64,000 bases of DNA from positions 62,001 through 126,000 of the forward strand of contig JAJNPS010000047.1 in the NCBI GenBank assembly GCA_021155205.1. Reading direction: 5' to 3'. The notes beneath the pieces are model-generated. The model was given only the letters and a program-made list of their open reading frames with translations. It was not told where the DNA came from and did no database searches. Source of the DNA: Rhodobacterales bacterium. GTDB taxonomy: Bacteria > Pseudomonadota > Alphaproteobacteria > Rhodobacterales > Rhodobacteraceae. The position numbers and the translations under genes were made by a program. Positions 63,717 through 64,000 of this stretch are shown one piece after another; position 1 is the first letter of the stretch, and each line of letters starts with the position of its first letter.

Positions 63717-64000
63717 ATGAAGATCAGCAACGGCTTTTTGACAGCCTGTGCGCTATTGCTAAGCCTGCAGGGTCCGGTCCGGGCGCAGGAGGCATCCGCC
63801 GATACCGTGATCGCGACCGTCAATGGCGTCACAATCACGTTGGGCAATGTGATCGTCCTGCGTCAAAGCCTGCCCGAACAGTATCAGTCGCTGCCCGATG
63901 ACGTGCTTTACAACGGTCTTGTCGAACAGTTGGTCCAGCAGGTCGTGCTGGAGCAGACGCTGGGCGACAAGCTGACAAGGCGCGACCAGTTGCGGATCGA
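63717..64000 (+). CDS. Parvulin-type peptidyl-prolyl isomerase, 3' end cut by window
   Basis: Only the first 94 codons are present, from the ATG at 63717 with AGGAG nine bases upstream. A signal peptide (GFLTACALLLSLQGPVRAQ) is followed by a SurA-like N-terminal chaperone part (ADTVIATVNGVTITLGNVIVL, LVEQLVQQVVLEQTL). The isomerase domain would lie beyond the window. A periplasmic foldase next to secA fits a shared role in export. The 185 bases between the two divergent genes hold an interrupted repeat (GTTGA and TCAAC, about 63660-63680) of unknown meaning. Confidence 0.85.
   Translation, partial: MKISNGFLTACALLLSLQGPVRAQEASADTVIATVNGVTITLGNVIVLRQSLPEQYQSLPDDVLYNGLVEQLVQQVVLEQTLGDKLTRRDQLRI

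Overview
The window is a high-GC alphaproteobacterial chromosome segment. The family-level signature is Rhodobacteraceae (Rhodobacter/Gemmobacter/Tabrizicola-like): an NDUFA9-like complex I protein next to uppP and the glt genes, a NodH-type sulfotransferase and DUF5928-type core-2 glycosyltransferase, an RpoH-type dnaK promoter of the alphaproteobacterial form, and a secA-parvulin pair. Almost every gene outside one 4.4 kb stretch is intact, including the 1511-residue GltB and the 916-residue SecA. No CRISPR array, rRNA, phage or insertion sequence was recognised.

Region 1 (1-10.6 kb) looks like a low-oxygen or dormancy module. A 5'-truncated hybrid histidine kinase with a FixL-like PAS end and an OmpR-type response regulator sit tail to tail. 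The regulator is divergent from a FixK-class Crp/Fnr gene, and three tandem 10-bp repeats of the OmpR-box type lie between them. Downstream are Hsp20, a four-cysteine protein of unknown role, a P2A-type cation ATPase, PHA synthase and a two-domain ArsA-type ATPase. Three TTGAC-N4-ATCA(A/T) sites lie before hsp20, arsA and phaC, each with a candidate -10 box 32-33 bp from the site centre, as in class II FNR promoters. The inferred cascade is kinase, response regulator, FixK-like protein, stress and storage genes.

Region 2 (10.8-15.2 kb) is a gene graveyard. In order it holds a sulfide:quinone oxidoreductase lacking its middle, a Crp/Fnr sensor fragment, a frameshifted SAF-domain oxidoreductase, TPP-dependent dehydrogenase E1 alpha and E1 beta remnants, a truncated acetoin-dehydrogenase-type E2, and the C-terminal half of a SorC-type regulator. 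A 104-bp patch inside E1 beta is about 96% identical to the interior of arsA 4 kb away.

Region 3 (15.3-28.2 kb) is housekeeping on the minus strand: queG, a GST, mtgA, a DUF1269 protein, gltB and gltD separated by two uncharacterised overlapping genes, uppP, an NDUFA9-like protein, then tRNA-Leu(CAG) on the plus strand with its promoter and a strong terminator. A 24-bp perfect palindrome lies between gltB and the DUF1269 gene.

Region 4 (28.4-38.5 kb) holds two complete CUT2 (ribose/galactofuranose-type) ABC importers in tandem, with one FadR-type GntR regulator between them and a matching operator-like site before the second importer.

Region 5 (38.5-53.6 kb) serves the envelope: a lipoprotein hydrolase, RNase D, kdsD-lptC-lptA-lptB, hpf-ptsN, a minus-strand surface-polysaccharide set (sulfotransferase, core-2 enzyme, two paralogous glycosyltransferases, galU), kdsB-cysQ, and an orphan KpsM-like permease. 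Region 6 (53.6-64 kb) holds dnaK-dnaJ, radC, a PstS-OmpA fusion protein, an uncharacterised exported protein, secA and the start of a parvulin-type isomerase cut by the window end.
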